Part shown: positions 36,823 to 45,478 of the stretch, piece after piece
Numbering within the stretch: position 1 is the first letter of the stretch
Layout: each line of letters starts with the position of its first letter
Origin: Clostridium sp. UBA701
GTDB taxonomy: Bacteria; Bacillota; Clostridia; Clostridiales; Clostridiaceae
Direction of reading: 5' to 3'
Length of the DNA: 64,000 bases
Assembly: GCA_002298125.1 (NCBI GenBank)
Contig: DBMJ01000016.1
Coordinates: 395,065-459,064 of the forward strand
Program-made: the position numbers and the translations under genes
The notes under the pieces: model-generated
Seen by the model: the letters and a program-made list of their open reading frames with translations, nothing else
The model's database searches: none
What the model was told of the DNA's origin: nothing

Positions 36823-37062
36823 ACTAAGTGCTGTATTGCATTATGTCACGCCATAGGCCATGCAGGAGCAACAGTGCATGTTAAAACTCACGCCTTAGGT
36901 TTGGTGTTTTATGAATTAACAGCAATTGTGTTATCTTAGGGTAGGGACGGTTATGATTTAGTTGAGAAACAGAAGATAAATTATTACTGGGAAAGATTAT
37001 TGTACTGGCGGGAAAACACAGATACATTGAGTGTTTCATGGACTAAATTTTCACACAATTAG
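36823..37062 (+). pseudogene. Immunity-protein-like C-terminal remnant
   Basis: An open frame after the hydrolase stop reads ALCHAIGHAGATVHVKTHA and LGLVFYELTAIV. It meets TAG at 36937 and continues in the same frame GRDGYDLVEKQKINYYWER, then LLYWRENTD, to TAG 37060. This resembles the C-terminus of a 'putative immunity protein' family. There is no start codon and there is an internal stop, so it is a fragment. Gene identity is from memory of the family pattern. Confidence 0.5.
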
Positions 37063-37068
37063 CTCCAA

Positions 37069-37557
37069 CTAATCATCAAAAGGCCCTAAAATACCTTTGG
37101 GGTCTTCAAATATGATCCAATTATTTGGGTTATATCCATATTCATAGGAGGTAAATTCTTCATCATCTATTACTTTAATGGTATTTCTCCTACTATAATA
37201 GGAAGTGCAATAATAAAATCTGCCATTGGTCAACCCAAAGAGTGAATCCGTAGTTTTACCAACATACTGTACAACTGCCCAGTTTTCCTTTATATTTAAA
37301 GCTCTTATTTCTCTCTTTAATTCTTCTATTTTATTTTTGATGAATTTATTATCAGCATTTTCTTTATTTATCTCATCTAAATAGGCATAGTATTCTTCAT
37401 AGCTATTATAACCAAACGGGATGATAGTTTCGTCAGTGTTAAGAAATTCTTCAAGTTCCATTATCAGTTGTGTGGGGTATTCAAATACCTCGCCGCCCTT
37501 TGAGCAGCATAACGGAAGCAATCCGTATCTTTGATGTCCTGCTGGTATGTATGGCAA
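37069..37557 (-). CDS. Hypothetical protein (LPYIPAGHQRYGLLP type)
   Basis: About 163 residues, soluble, acidic at both ends, with a charged helix in the middle. The opening PYIPAGHQRYGLLPLCC recalls a common but uncharacterised Firmicute family. The ATG at 37566 directly abuts GAGGGAG. The TTG three codons later has normal spacing and gives the usual MPYIP start, so I prefer 37557. The last bases converge with the immunity-like fragment, so no shared operon exists. Confidence 0.65.
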   Translation of the reverse strand: MPYIPAGHQRYGLLPLCCSKGGEVFEYPTQLIMELEEFLNTDETIIPFGYNSYEEYYAYLDEINKENADNKFIKNKIEELKREIRALNIKENWAVVQYVGKTTDSLFGLTNGRFYYCTSYYSRRNTIKVIDDEEFTSYEYGYNPNNWIIFEDPKGILGPFDD

Positions 37558-37777
37558 AGTTATCATCTCCCTCTGTATCTTACATATAAATAATAGTCCT
37601 ATAACTGTACCATAAAAGGGACTGAACTATGAGTATATTTATGGTAATAGCAGTTTTACTTCATTGACTAATATTACCCGGGCAACTTATAATCTAATTA
37701 AGTTTAAATATAGAAAATTGTGGGGAAACGGATTGTCTTAAGTAAGTAATTCAAGGATATGTAAGGGGGATAATTTC

Positions 37778-37876
37778 ATGGGTAAACTTATTAAACTCTT
37801 GTTTAACATTATCTTTATACCACTTATTTTGTTTGTTTACATTATATTCAGATTGGTAAAGATGGCTTCCAAGTGA
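37778..37876 (+). CDS. Small 32-residue membrane peptide
   Basis: AAGGGGGAT then ATG begins a 32-residue frame: basic start MGKLIKLLF, a 16-18 residue hydrophobic span, and a basic tail RLVKMASK. This is the layout of a single-span small membrane protein. No relative is recognised. The ribosome site and the amphipathic pattern favour a real gene. It lies alone in the 37567-37955 gap, whose remaining parts show nothing else. Confidence 0.45.
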   Translation: MGKLIKLLFNIIFIPLILFVYIIFRLVKMASK

Positions 37877-37955
37877 TGAAGGCTTTCAATTTAACTGATG
37901 AAATGCATGGCCGGTTAAAATAGTAAACTTAAGATGGGAAAGGGGAGGCGCTATT

Positions 37956-39017
37956 ATGAAGGCTGAGGCTTTTAATGCACACAGTAAATATATGATATTA
38001 AAACATGCACTAAAAGAGAATAATGTTTCCCTTACCTGTAAGCTGTTTGGAATTTCTAGGACTACTTATTACAACTGGAGCCGTGCCTATGAAAAACAGG
38101 GTATGGCAGGACTTGTGGTGAAAGAGCCAAAAAAACCTGAAATGCCGAACAAAGTCAGCAAATCCATTGAAAATGAAATATTATCCTATGTGGAGAGGTA
38201 TCCTGCAGATGGACCAAAGAGAATTTACTATGAGCTGAAGGCAGAAGGTTTTAATATGGGGGAGTCTGGCATATATAATGTTCTAAAGAGGCATAATCTC
38301 TCAAAGAAAACTCAGAGGAGAGAGTACTCAAAGAATAAAGCCATAAACAATAGAAAACGGGGCAGTAAAAACTCTTTGCCATATTTTCAGGATATTGCAC
38401 AATCCTATCCTGGATATTTAGTGATTCAGAGAATTGACTACATGGGAAGGTTTGAGGGTATTGGAAAGGTATATCAGTACAGCATTTATGACACCTATTC
38501 AAAATGGGGAGTGGCTAAGATATATAACAAAAAGCAGGATATTGATACCTGGTATTATTTCGAGCTGAAGCTTGTGTATTTGATGAAGACTTTAAACCTG
38601 AGCATAGATAATCTAATCACTGAAAAGACAAAGGAGTTTGTACCCTACTTCGTAAAGAATAATAACTACAAAGACATTATAGAGAATTTTAGTATCAACC
38701 ATAAATTTATAGCGCCTGAAAAAAACACCGTATTAGATTTTATGAGTGAGTTCAATGAGTTCTTGGTAAGGGAGTTCTACAATAAAATTGGAGAAAACAA
38801 GAATCTTGACTCCTTTATCAAGGTTGAACGGGCTCTTCATAAGTTTTTAAGGCAATATAATTTTTCTACTGAAATCCAAAACGGTCCTAATGCAGGAAAG
38901 GTACCCGGAATGGTGATACTAGAAAGAGCCGTTCAAAACAAAGTGGATTTAGATACGCTGCCTCTTTGGATTATGGCTTTAATAAACACTCCTAAGGCAG
39001 GTGAGCAAGGTGAATAG
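37956..39017 (+). CDS. DDE transposase-like protein, probably not catalytic
   Basis: 353 residues. The N-terminal helix-turn-helix (CKLFGISRTTYYNWSRAYE) and HTH-like block (YVERYPADGPKRIYYELKAEGF) are as in IS3/IS481 transposases. An rve-type core follows with Asp in QRIDYMGRF. The second acidic site, normally TDNGxEF, reads TEKTKEF, and the third region (VLDFMSEFNEFL) is atypical. No inverted repeats flank it. GGGGAGG precedes the ATG. Its end overlaps the amine-oxidase gene, suggesting a stable, co-transcribed, domesticated DNA-binding protein rather than a mobile element. Confidence 0.65.
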   Translation: MKAEAFNAHSKYMILKHALKENNVSLTCKLFGISRTTYYNWSRAYEKQGMAGLVVKEPKKPEMPNKVSKSIENEILSYVERYPADGPKRIYYELKAEGFNMGESGIYNVLKRHNLSKKTQRREYSKNKAINNRKRGSKNSLPYFQDIAQSYPGYLVIQRIDYMGRFEGIGKVYQYSIYDTYSKWGVAKIYNKKQDIDTWYYFELKLVYLMKTLNLSIDNLITEKTKEFVPYFVKNNNYKDIIENFSINHKFIAPEKNTVLDFMSEFNEFLVREFYNKIGENKNLDSFIKVERALHKFLRQYNFSTEIQNGPNAGKVPGMVILERAVQNKVDLDTLPLWIMALINTPKAGEQGE

Positions 39018-40263
39018 AAGAGAGGAAAGGGTTGCAGTTATTGGTGGGGGACTTTCTGGGCTTGTAATAGCAGAGGGCTTGCAGAAAAAAGGATATAAGC
39101 ATGTCACTGTGTTTGAAAAAGACAGCAGTGCGGGAGGAAAGCTTCATACCATTTGGTATAAGGGCAGATCCTATGAAATGGGAGCTATTTTTGGGCTGCC
39201 CTCTCAGAAACACCTAAAAGCCCTTATGAAAACCTTCAATATAAAAATTGACGGCCCTAAATTAGTTCGTGTTAATTATGATGCCTATGGAAATAAAATC
39301 ATGCAGATACCTAAGGACAAGCTTAGGGATTTTGTGGATGAGTTGGACAGGCTTCCAGAGGTTTTGGCGGAGTATAAGTCTTTAGAGTGCATCAGTATAC
39401 ATAATCTTGAACCTTCACTTATGCTCCCCTTTTCACAATGGTGTGAGCTGCATGGTTTCGCAGTTTTGAAAACGGTATATGGCCATTATTTTACAAGTTA
39501 TGGTCTTGGATATATTGAGGAGGTACCTGCCCTTTATGTCCTTAGGATATTAAATTATGATAACCTTATGTATTTTATGGATCTGCCTGAATTTTTCACC
39601 TGGAAAGATGGGGTATCCTCTCTGATAGAGTGTTTAAAGGGAAAAATTCTAGATATTAGGCTAGGACAAAAGGTAACAAGGATTTCTAAAACTGCTCAGG
39701 GAAAGCTATGTGTCTATACTGATTTTGAGGAGCTTGAGTTTGATAAAGTAGTTATTACCTCACCGCTATATGAAATTTCTGATGTTGATGGCTGGGATGA
39801 GGAAATGAAACAACTCATAAACACAATAAGGTATCAGGATTTTCATGTATATGCTTTTATTGTAGACAAGGCTCCTAAGGGCTGTGGCTGCATATTGGAA
39901 AACTTGTCCATAGAAAATAGAGGACACATTATAATATGGAACACCAGGTGGGATTCTTTAAGAAATGAGGAGCTTATTATGGTCTATGCTTACGGCAGGG
40001 CAGAGTGTTCTAATAAGGAAGCTTTAGAAATTATTAAAGGGGATTTATCAAAGCTTGGCATTGAAAGCCCAAGGCTTTATAAGCATGTTGTGTGGCAGCA
40101 GTGTCCTCATGCAGACTCTGGTATTTTAAAAAGAGGCTTCTATGAAAAAATGGAGGAAGTACAGGGGAAAAACAACATTTTTATAGCTGGTGAAATCATG
40201 AGTACAGTTTCCATGGAAAACTCTATTAGGTATTCAAATTATTTAATTGAGAAATATTTTTGA
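39001..40263 (+). CDS. FAD-dependent amine-oxidase-like protein
   Basis: About 420 residues. A Rossmann motif VAVIGGGLSGLVIAEGL and the second-nucleotide contact FEKDSSAGGKL, typical of the protoporphyrinogen/amine oxidase superfamily, are followed by a central substrate domain and a C-terminal FIAGEIMSTVSMENSIRYS that completes FAD binding. Substrate unknown. The start is GTG at 39001 or 39010; the former overlaps the preceding gene by 17 bases. A terminator follows directly. Confidence 0.75.
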   Translation: MSKVNRREERVAVIGGGLSGLVIAEGLQKKGYKHVTVFEKDSSAGGKLHTIWYKGRSYEMGAIFGLPSQKHLKALMKTFNIKIDGPKLVRVNYDAYGNKIMQIPKDKLRDFVDELDRLPEVLAEYKSLECISIHNLEPSLMLPFSQWCELHGFAVLKTVYGHYFTSYGLGYIEEVPALYVLRILNYDNLMYFMDLPEFFTWKDGVSSLIECLKGKILDIRLGQKVTRISKTAQGKLCVYTDFEELEFDKVVITSPLYEISDVDGWDEEMKQLINTIRYQDFHVYAFIVDKAPKGCGCILENLSIENRGHIIIWNTRWDSLRNEELIMVYAYGRAECSNKEALEIIKGDLSKLGIESPRLYKHVVWQQCPHADSGILKRGFYEKMEEVQGKNNIFIAGEIMSTVSMENSIRYSNYLIEKYF

Positions 40264-40275
40264 TATGTAAAGGCT

Positions 40276-40308
40276 GCTTTAAGAAATAGTTGTTCTTAAA
40301 GCAATTTT
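40276..40308 (+). terminator. Terminator after the amine-oxidase gene
   Basis: GCTTTAAGAA (40276-40285) pairs perfectly with TTCTTAAAGC (40293-40302), followed by AATTTTTA. The rest of the gap to 40578 contains only the promoter below. Confidence 0.75.
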
Positions 40309-40452
40309 TACATTCAAGTGTAATTTACACTATTTGTACTGATATATATCCTTTATAAGCCTTAAATAGGCATTTTCTTGGATTTTCATTGTGTAAACTA
40401 AACTCAAAATATAAAGTGATTAAAACGTTGAAATCTCGTTGATGTCATTTTT

Positions 40453-40494
40453 TTGACAGTACTTCCAGTTCAGAATATAATGATAATGATAAAA
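40453..40494 (+). promoter_or_regulatory. hypB promoter with Fur-like GATAAT hexamers
   Basis: TTGACA (40453-40458), a 17-base spacer and TATAAT (40476-40481). The -10 begins a run TATAAT-GATAAT-GATAAA-ATAATA, which resembles the tandem NAT(A/T)AT hexamers bound by Fur-family regulators. Metal-dependent control of the hyp operon is inferred. Confidence 0.6.
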
Positions 40495-40578
40495 TAATAA
40501 CAATCTGTTATTCACCTAAGAGCTTACTTGATTAACATAGGGTAAAGAGTTTATTTATAGTGAAATGGAGGAGATTAT

Positions 40579-41250
40579 ATGGATACTTTCAAGGTTATGG
40601 AGATTAAGCAAAGTGTTTTTGAAGATAATGACAGGCAGGCAGCTTTGCTTAGAGAAGACTTAAAAAAAGAAAAGACTTTTTTACTAAACTTGATGTCATC
40701 ACCAGGCTCAGGTAAAACAACCACAGTTTTAAGAACCATTGAAGCTTTAAAGGATGAGATGAGCATTGGAGTTTTAGAGGCAGATATTGACTCGGATGTA
40801 GATGCTCACACTGTCGCAAAGACAGGTACAAAAGTAATCCAATTACATACTGGGGGCATGTGCCATCTAGACGCAGAAATGACCAGACAAGGGCTAAGAG
40901 GCCTAGGCACAGAGGGAATAGACTTTGCAATACTTGAAAATGTGGGCAATTTAGTGTGCCCTGCAGAATTTGATACTGGAGCATCAAAAAATGCCATGAT
41001 ATTAAGTGTACCAGAGGGTGATGACAAGCCTTTAAAATATCCTCTGATGTTTTCTATAGTGGATGTGCTTTTAATCAACAAGATAGATGCGGTAAGTATT
41101 TTTGACTTTGATTTTAAAGCCGTTGAAGAACGTGTAAAGAAGTTAAACCCAAATATCGTGGTTATCCCAATATGTGCTAAAACTGGTGAGGGAATTGACC
41201 AGTGGGCAGACTGGATACGAAAAGAAGTAAAAGCATGGAAGGAAAAATAG
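40579..41250 (+). CDS. hypB: HypB, nickel-insertion GTPase
   Basis: 223-residue GTPase that with HypA delivers nickel to [NiFe]-hydrogenase precursors (or urease in some bacteria). The P-loop is SPGSGKTTT at residues 41-49. The dimer metal site Cys95-His96 lies in TGGMCHLDAEM. The guanine-specificity motif LLINKIDA is near residue 170. It lacks the N-terminal His-rich nickel store and CxxCGC motif of some homologues. GGAGGAG precedes the ATG. It heads an operon with a flavoprotein and hypA; no hydrogenase subunit is seen in the window. Confidence 0.9.
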   Translation: MDTFKVMEIKQSVFEDNDRQAALLREDLKKEKTFLLNLMSSPGSGKTTTVLRTIEALKDEMSIGVLEADIDSDVDAHTVAKTGTKVIQLHTGGMCHLDAEMTRQGLRGLGTEGIDFAILENVGNLVCPAEFDTGASKNAMILSVPEGDDKPLKYPLMFSIVDVLLINKIDAVSIFDFDFKAVEERVKKLNPNIVVIPICAKTGEGIDQWADWIRKEVKAWKEK

Positions 41251-41282
41251 ACCATAGAAAATTTTAATGGGGTGGTATTAAT

Positions 41283-43979
41283 ATGGTAAAGGAAAAGGTT
41301 CTTGATTTTGCCAACAAGATTAGCAGGACAAAAAGGGGTTCAAAGGGTGAAATTACACCGGATCGTCCGGAATACAAGATCCTAGAACCTGTTGTAACAG
41401 AAGAAATGGCGGAGGCAGCACTTTGTCTTGGTCTCCGTGAACCAAAGAGTGCTGAAGAAATCGCTGCACTGTGCGGTAAGCCAGTAGATTTAACAGAGAA
41501 GCTGCTATGGGAATTAGCAGTTGCTGGTGCATGCTTTGTCAATAAAATTGATGGCGTTGATAAATATTGGCACGATATTTGGGTTCCAGGCCACATGGAG
41601 ATGATGGTTAACAATAAGGAAAACGTTAAAAAATATCCCCAAATTGCCAAGGCTTTTGATGAGTACGGAAAATTAAGAGGACCTGTGGCAGCGGGCATTA
41701 TCCCTGTGGGTGCAGGACCAATGAGAGTTATTCCTATTGAACAGTCAATTCAGGGGGAGACGAGAAGGGCATCCTATGAGGAGGTCTCCAAATATCTAAA
41801 TGAGAATACTATTTTCTCCGTTTCAGATTGTTCCTGTCGTACCTCTAGAGAGGCCATGGGAGAAGGCTGCGGTCACTTAAAGGAAGACATGTGTATTCAG
41901 ATGGGTCATGCTGCTGAATACTATATCCGTACGGGAAGAGGCAGAGAGATTACCCGTGAGGAAGCCTTTGAAATTATAAAAAGGGCAGAAGAAAACGGTC
42001 TTATGCATAGTATACCAAATACTGACGGACCAGGAAAAACTCATGCCATTTGCAACTGCTGCGGCTGCTCCTGCTTTGCCATGAGGCTTGCCGAGATGTA
42101 TGTTAACCCTGATATGGTGCGTTCCAATTATGTTTCACAAGTGGACAAGGATAAATGCGTTGCCTGCGGGGAGTGCGTTGAAAACTGTCCTACTAATGCA
42201 TTGAGGCTTGGTCAGAAAATATGTACAAAGACCCCTATTTCTGAGGAAAAACGAGACCTGCCCTATGATACAGAATGGGGTCCGGACAAGTGGAATCCTG
42301 ATTACCGTATAAACAGAAAAGTTGTGGTAGATACAGGTACAAGTCCCTGTAAGGCAGAATGTCCTGCTCATATAGGCATTCAGGGGTATATTAAGCTGGC
42401 AGCCCAGGGAAAATATACTGAAGCTCTTGAGCTTATTAAACACGAAAATCCTTTCCCGGCTGTATGCGGACGTGTATGCCCAAGATATTGCGAATCAGCT
42501 TGTACCAGAGGAGATATTGATGATCCTATTGCCATCGATGATATTAAGAAATTCATAGCTGAACAGGATTTAAAGACAGAGCGCAGATATATACCTAAGG
42601 TAAGGCATAACTACGGTAAAAAGATTGCGGTGGTAGGTGCAGGTCCTGCAGGGCTTTCCTGTGCTTATTATCTGGCTATTGACGGCTATAAGGTAACGGT
42701 GTTTGAAAAAGAAAAGGCACTAGGCGGTATGCTAACCTTGGGAATACCCTCCTTCAGACTGGGAAAAGATGTAGTTAATGCAGAAATTGATGTTTTAAGA
42801 GAATTAGGTGTTGAGTTTAGAACTGGTATTGAAGTGGGTGTGGATATAAGCTTAAACGACTTAAGAGCCGAGGGCTATAAGGCCTTCTATATTGCCATAG
42901 GAGCTCAGTCAGGTAGAAAACTTGGACTTGAAGGAGAAGAGACTGAAGGAGTAATTACCGGTGTGGACTTCCTAAGAAGAATTAACCTCAATGAAGGCTT
43001 AAAGCTTAATGGTGAAGTTGTTGTAATCGGTGGAGGAAATGTTGCCATTGACGTAGCCCGTACTGCTGTACGTGTTGGTGCAGCACAGGTTGATATGTAC
43101 TGCTTAGAAAATAGACAAGAGATGCCGGCGCTTGAAGAGGAAATTGAAGAGGCCTTATCAGAGGGTATTGGTATCAATAATTCTTGGGGACCAAAGAGAA
43201 TCATTGTAGAAAATGGACGTGTAACCGGTGTTGAATTTAAAAAATGTATTTCTGTCTTTGATGAAAATAGAAGGTTTAGTCCCCAATTTGATGAAAATGA
43301 AACTAAAATCGTAAAGGCAGATTATGTGCTGATATCAGTTGGGCAAGCCATGGAATGGGGCGGGCTCCTTGCAGACAGCAAGGCAGAACTAAACCCAAAT
43401 AAAACCCTGAAGGTTGACCCTATCACTTACCAAACTGGGGAAGCGGATATATTTGCAGGCGGAGATGCGGTGACTGGTCCAAAGTTTGCAATAGATGCTA
43501 TTGCCATGGGCAAGGAAGGTGCAATTTCAATCCACCGTTATGTTCAGCCTGGACAGAGCTTAGTTCTTGGACGTACTCAGAGAGCATACAGAGCACTGGA
43601 TAAGGAAAACCTTGATCTTGTAGGATATGACCGCCTTCCAAGAGAAAAGGCAAGCCATGCTGAGGGCAATGAATCTAAAGAAACCTTTACAGATTTGCGT
43701 GGTACACTTACAGAAGAACAGGTGAAGAAGGAAACAGAACGCTGCCTTGGCTGTGGTGCAACAGTGGTAGACCAATTCCTCTGTGTAGGCTGTGGTGCTT
43801 GTACGACAAAATGTAAGTTTGATGCAATTAAATTAGTAAGAAAATATGACAACGCTGGAGTAGAATTCAATGAAATGAAGCCTACCATTATGAAATATGC
43901 TATAAAGCGAAAGGTCAGAATTGCTGCTAAAAAGCCAGTAAAGTTCTTAAAGTCAATTTTCTCTAGTGAAAAAGCATAA
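41283..43979 (+). CDS. NfnB/GltD-like Fe-S flavoprotein
   Basis: 898-residue multi-domain oxidoreductase. Residues ~1-280 hold a helical region and cysteine clusters (SDCSCRTSRE and CNCCGCSCF). A ferredoxin motif CVACGECVENCP follows near 295. A GltD-type Cys domain (CGRVCPRYCESACTRG) precedes two Rossmann folds (VVGAGPAGLSCAYYL and VVIGGGNVAIDVAR) for FAD and NAD(P). The FAGGDAVTGP motif is near 725. A last Cys-rich stretch (CLGCGATVVDQFLCVGCGAC) lies close to the C-terminus. This could bifurcate or transfer electrons between NAD(P)H and ferredoxin. It lies between hypB and hypA, probably one transcript. Confidence 0.8.
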   Translation: MVKEKVLDFANKISRTKRGSKGEITPDRPEYKILEPVVTEEMAEAALCLGLREPKSAEEIAALCGKPVDLTEKLLWELAVAGACFVNKIDGVDKYWHDIWVPGHMEMMVNNKENVKKYPQIAKAFDEYGKLRGPVAAGIIPVGAGPMRVIPIEQSIQGETRRASYEEVSKYLNENTIFSVSDCSCRTSREAMGEGCGHLKEDMCIQMGHAAEYYIRTGRGREITREEAFEIIKRAEENGLMHSIPNTDGPGKTHAICNCCGCSCFAMRLAEMYVNPDMVRSNYVSQVDKDKCVACGECVENCPTNALRLGQKICTKTPISEEKRDLPYDTEWGPDKWNPDYRINRKVVVDTGTSPCKAECPAHIGIQGYIKLAAQGKYTEALELIKHENPFPAVCGRVCPRYCESACTRGDIDDPIAIDDIKKFIAEQDLKTERRYIPKVRHNYGKKIAVVGAGPAGLSCAYYLAIDGYKVTVFEKEKALGGMLTLGIPSFRLGKDVVNAEIDVLRELGVEFRTGIEVGVDISLNDLRAEGYKAFYIAIGAQSGRKLGLEGEETEGVITGVDFLRRINLNEGLKLNGEVVVIGGGNVAIDVARTAVRVGAAQVDMYCLENRQEMPALEEEIEEALSEGIGINNSWGPKRIIVENGRVTGVEFKKCISVFDENRRFSPQFDENETKIVKADYVLISVGQAMEWGGLLADSKAELNPNKTLKVDPITYQTGEADIFAGGDAVTGPKFAIDAIAMGKEGAISIHRYVQPGQSLVLGRTQRAYRALDKENLDLVGYDRLPREKASHAEGNESKETFTDLRGTLTEEQVKKETERCLGCGATVVDQFLCVGCGACTTKCKFDAIKLVRKYDNAGVEFNEMKPTIMKYAIKRKVRIAAKKPVKFLKSIFSSEKA

Positions 43980-43987
43980 TAAAAGTT

Positions 43988-44014
43988 GGGGGAGCAAAAG
44001 TTCCCCCGCTTTTA
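43988..44014 (+). terminator. Weak hairpin before hypA
   Basis: GGGGGA (43988-43993) pairs with TCCCCC (44002-44007) around a GCAAAAGT loop, followed by GCTTTT. The T run is short, so partial readthrough to hypA is likely. Confidence 0.45.
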
Positions 44015-44040
44015 AACCTTCTAAAGAGAGGTGATTTCCA

Positions 44041-44382
44041 TTGCACGAAATGGGAGTTATAATTAACGTAGTAAACACTGTTGAAAGCTTTGCTAAGAAA
44101 AATGGAATAACCAAAATAGATACCTTGGTTCTTCAAATTGGTGAGCTCTCATCAATGATTCCAAGATATATAGAGGCTTGTTATCCAGCAGCAGCAGATG
44201 GAACGTTGCTTCAGGACACAAAGCTTGAAATCGAGGTGTTGCCTGGTAATGCTATCTGCAGGAAATGCAATCAGGTTTTTAATGTACTTGAAAATAAAAG
44301 CATTTGCCCAAACTGTGAGAGCAAAGATTGGGAGCTTTTAGGTGGAAGAGAGTTTATGATAAAAGAGATAATAGCCTGTTAG
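44041..44382 (+). CDS. hypA: HypA, nickel metallochaperone
   Basis: 113 residues. The start codon is TTG; it is fixed by the next codons, since His2-Glu3 (MHEMG) is the nickel-binding N-terminus conserved in HypA. The structural zinc site is Cys73, Cys76, Cys89 and Cys92 (CRKC...CPNC). GAGAGGTG lies upstream. It works with HypB in the cytosol to insert nickel. Third gene of the hypB operon. Confidence 0.88.
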   Translation: MHEMGVIINVVNTVESFAKKNGITKIDTLVLQIGELSSMIPRYIEACYPAAADGTLLQDTKLEIEVLPGNAICRKCNQVFNVLENKSICPNCESKDWELLGGREFMIKEIIAC

Positions 44383-44402
44383 GTTGGTATGCATAGGTAT
44401 AA

Positions 44403-44430
44403 GAGCTTTGAGAAATCAAGGCTCTTTTTT
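44403..44430 (+). terminator. Terminator ending the hyp operon
   Basis: GAGCTTTGA (44403-44411) pairs with TCAAGGCTC (44416-44424) with one G-U and a four-base loop, followed by six T. Confidence 0.85.
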
Positions 44431-44529
44431 AGTTAAAATACAAAGATTTACCTCATAGAAATGAAGGGCTGAAAATGTTATAATTGATGAGAGCATAGAA
44501 TATAACAAACATTTTAGAGGGATGATAAG

Positions 44530-45219
44530 ATGTCGTCAAGTGAAATAGATATACTTGTAAAGCAACGTCAGACACAGTTAAAAGAAGAAAAAAGTCAGAT
44601 TAAATATGGGGTTATATTGCTTGTAATCAATACTATATTGTGTATTGTACTTTGGAAGAAGCACTACAACTATTCTGTATGTCTGGGCGTGGGAACTATT
44701 ATAGGAATTATTTTAAGGTATTCAAGGTTTTGCTTTACTGCAGCCTTTAGAGACCCTTTTATAAGCAGAAACACAAGAATGTTACGAGGCATTATATTGG
44801 CTATGATTGTAAGCACCATTGGCTTTGCGTTGATACAGTCCAGCTACAATCACTATAAGGGGGTTAATTATGAATTGATTCCTGGGGCAGTAAGCTCTGT
44901 AGGAATTCATGTGATGATTGGTGCCTTTATATTTGGTATAGGAATGGTTTTGGCAGGAGGCTGTGCTTCTGGTGTGTTAATGAGAATTGGTGAAGGACAT
45001 GCCCTTCACTGGGTTGTACTTATAGGCTTTATTATTGGTACCCTGCTAGGAGCAAAAAATTATTCTTTTTGGTTTGATCTCTTTATTAAAGATGCAAAGA
45101 CCATTTATTTTTCCGAGTATCTGGATTTGAAATATGTTGTGCTAATCCAAATAATAGTGCTGGCGCTTTTATATAAACTGGCATTATGGTATGAAAATAG
45201 ACCTTTAAAGGAGCTTTAA
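44530..45219 (+). CDS. YeeE/YedE-family sulfur transporter, N-half
   Basis: 229-residue membrane protein with about five spans. It carries the YeeE/YedE motif GMVLAGGCASGVLMRIGEGH, where Cys is expected to take part in moving thiosulfate or another sulfur species in characterised relatives. Full YedE proteins have about 400 residues and two such halves; this gene equals one half, and the gene at 45479 equals the other. AGAGGGATGATAAG precedes the ATG. A TusA-like gene follows at 13 bases, the usual partner. Confidence 0.82.
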   Translation: MSSSEIDILVKQRQTQLKEEKSQIKYGVILLVINTILCIVLWKKHYNYSVCLGVGTIIGIILRYSRFCFTAAFRDPFISRNTRMLRGIILAMIVSTIGFALIQSSYNHYKGVNYELIPGAVSSVGIHVMIGAFIFGIGMVLAGGCASGVLMRIGEGHALHWVVLIGFIIGTLLGAKNYSFWFDLFIKDAKTIYFSEYLDLKYVVLIQIIVLALLYKLALWYENRPLKEL

Positions 45220-45232
45220 TGGAGGAATTTAT

Positions 45233-45466
45233 ATGGCAGTAAGAAAACTAGACTGTTTGAGCGAATTATGTCCCGTTCCTTTGCTTCGCGCTATGCAGGA
45301 ACTTAAAACCATGAAACCTGGAGATATCTTAATTCTTCATTCTGATCATAGTTGTGTGGCCATTGAAATAGAAAAATGGCTAGAAGGAAAAAATTATCCC
45401 ATGGAGCTTGTGGAGTTAGGCGGAGGAGAGTGGGAAGTATATATACAAAAGCCTGTGGAAAAATAG
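45233..45466 (+). CDS. TusA/SirA-family sulfur carrier
   Basis: 77-residue protein. The active cysteine is Cys13 in SELCPVPLL, which carries sulfur as a persulfide. The fold signature continues with MKPGDILILHSDH and ends in a GGGEWEVYIQK strand. GGAGGAA precedes the ATG. Lying between two YedE-type membrane proteins, it likely accepts the imported sulfur (or selenium) species. Confidence 0.88.
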   Translation: MAVRKLDCLSELCPVPLLRAMQELKTMKPGDILILHSDHSCVAIEIEKWLEGKNYPMELVELGGGEWEVYIQKPVEK

Positions 45467-45478
45467 GGGAGAAATGTG

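Noticed and set aside
37956..39017. Active insertion sequence
   Set aside because: No terminal inverted repeats or target duplications were found, one catalytic acidic residue is missing, and the gene overlaps its neighbour.
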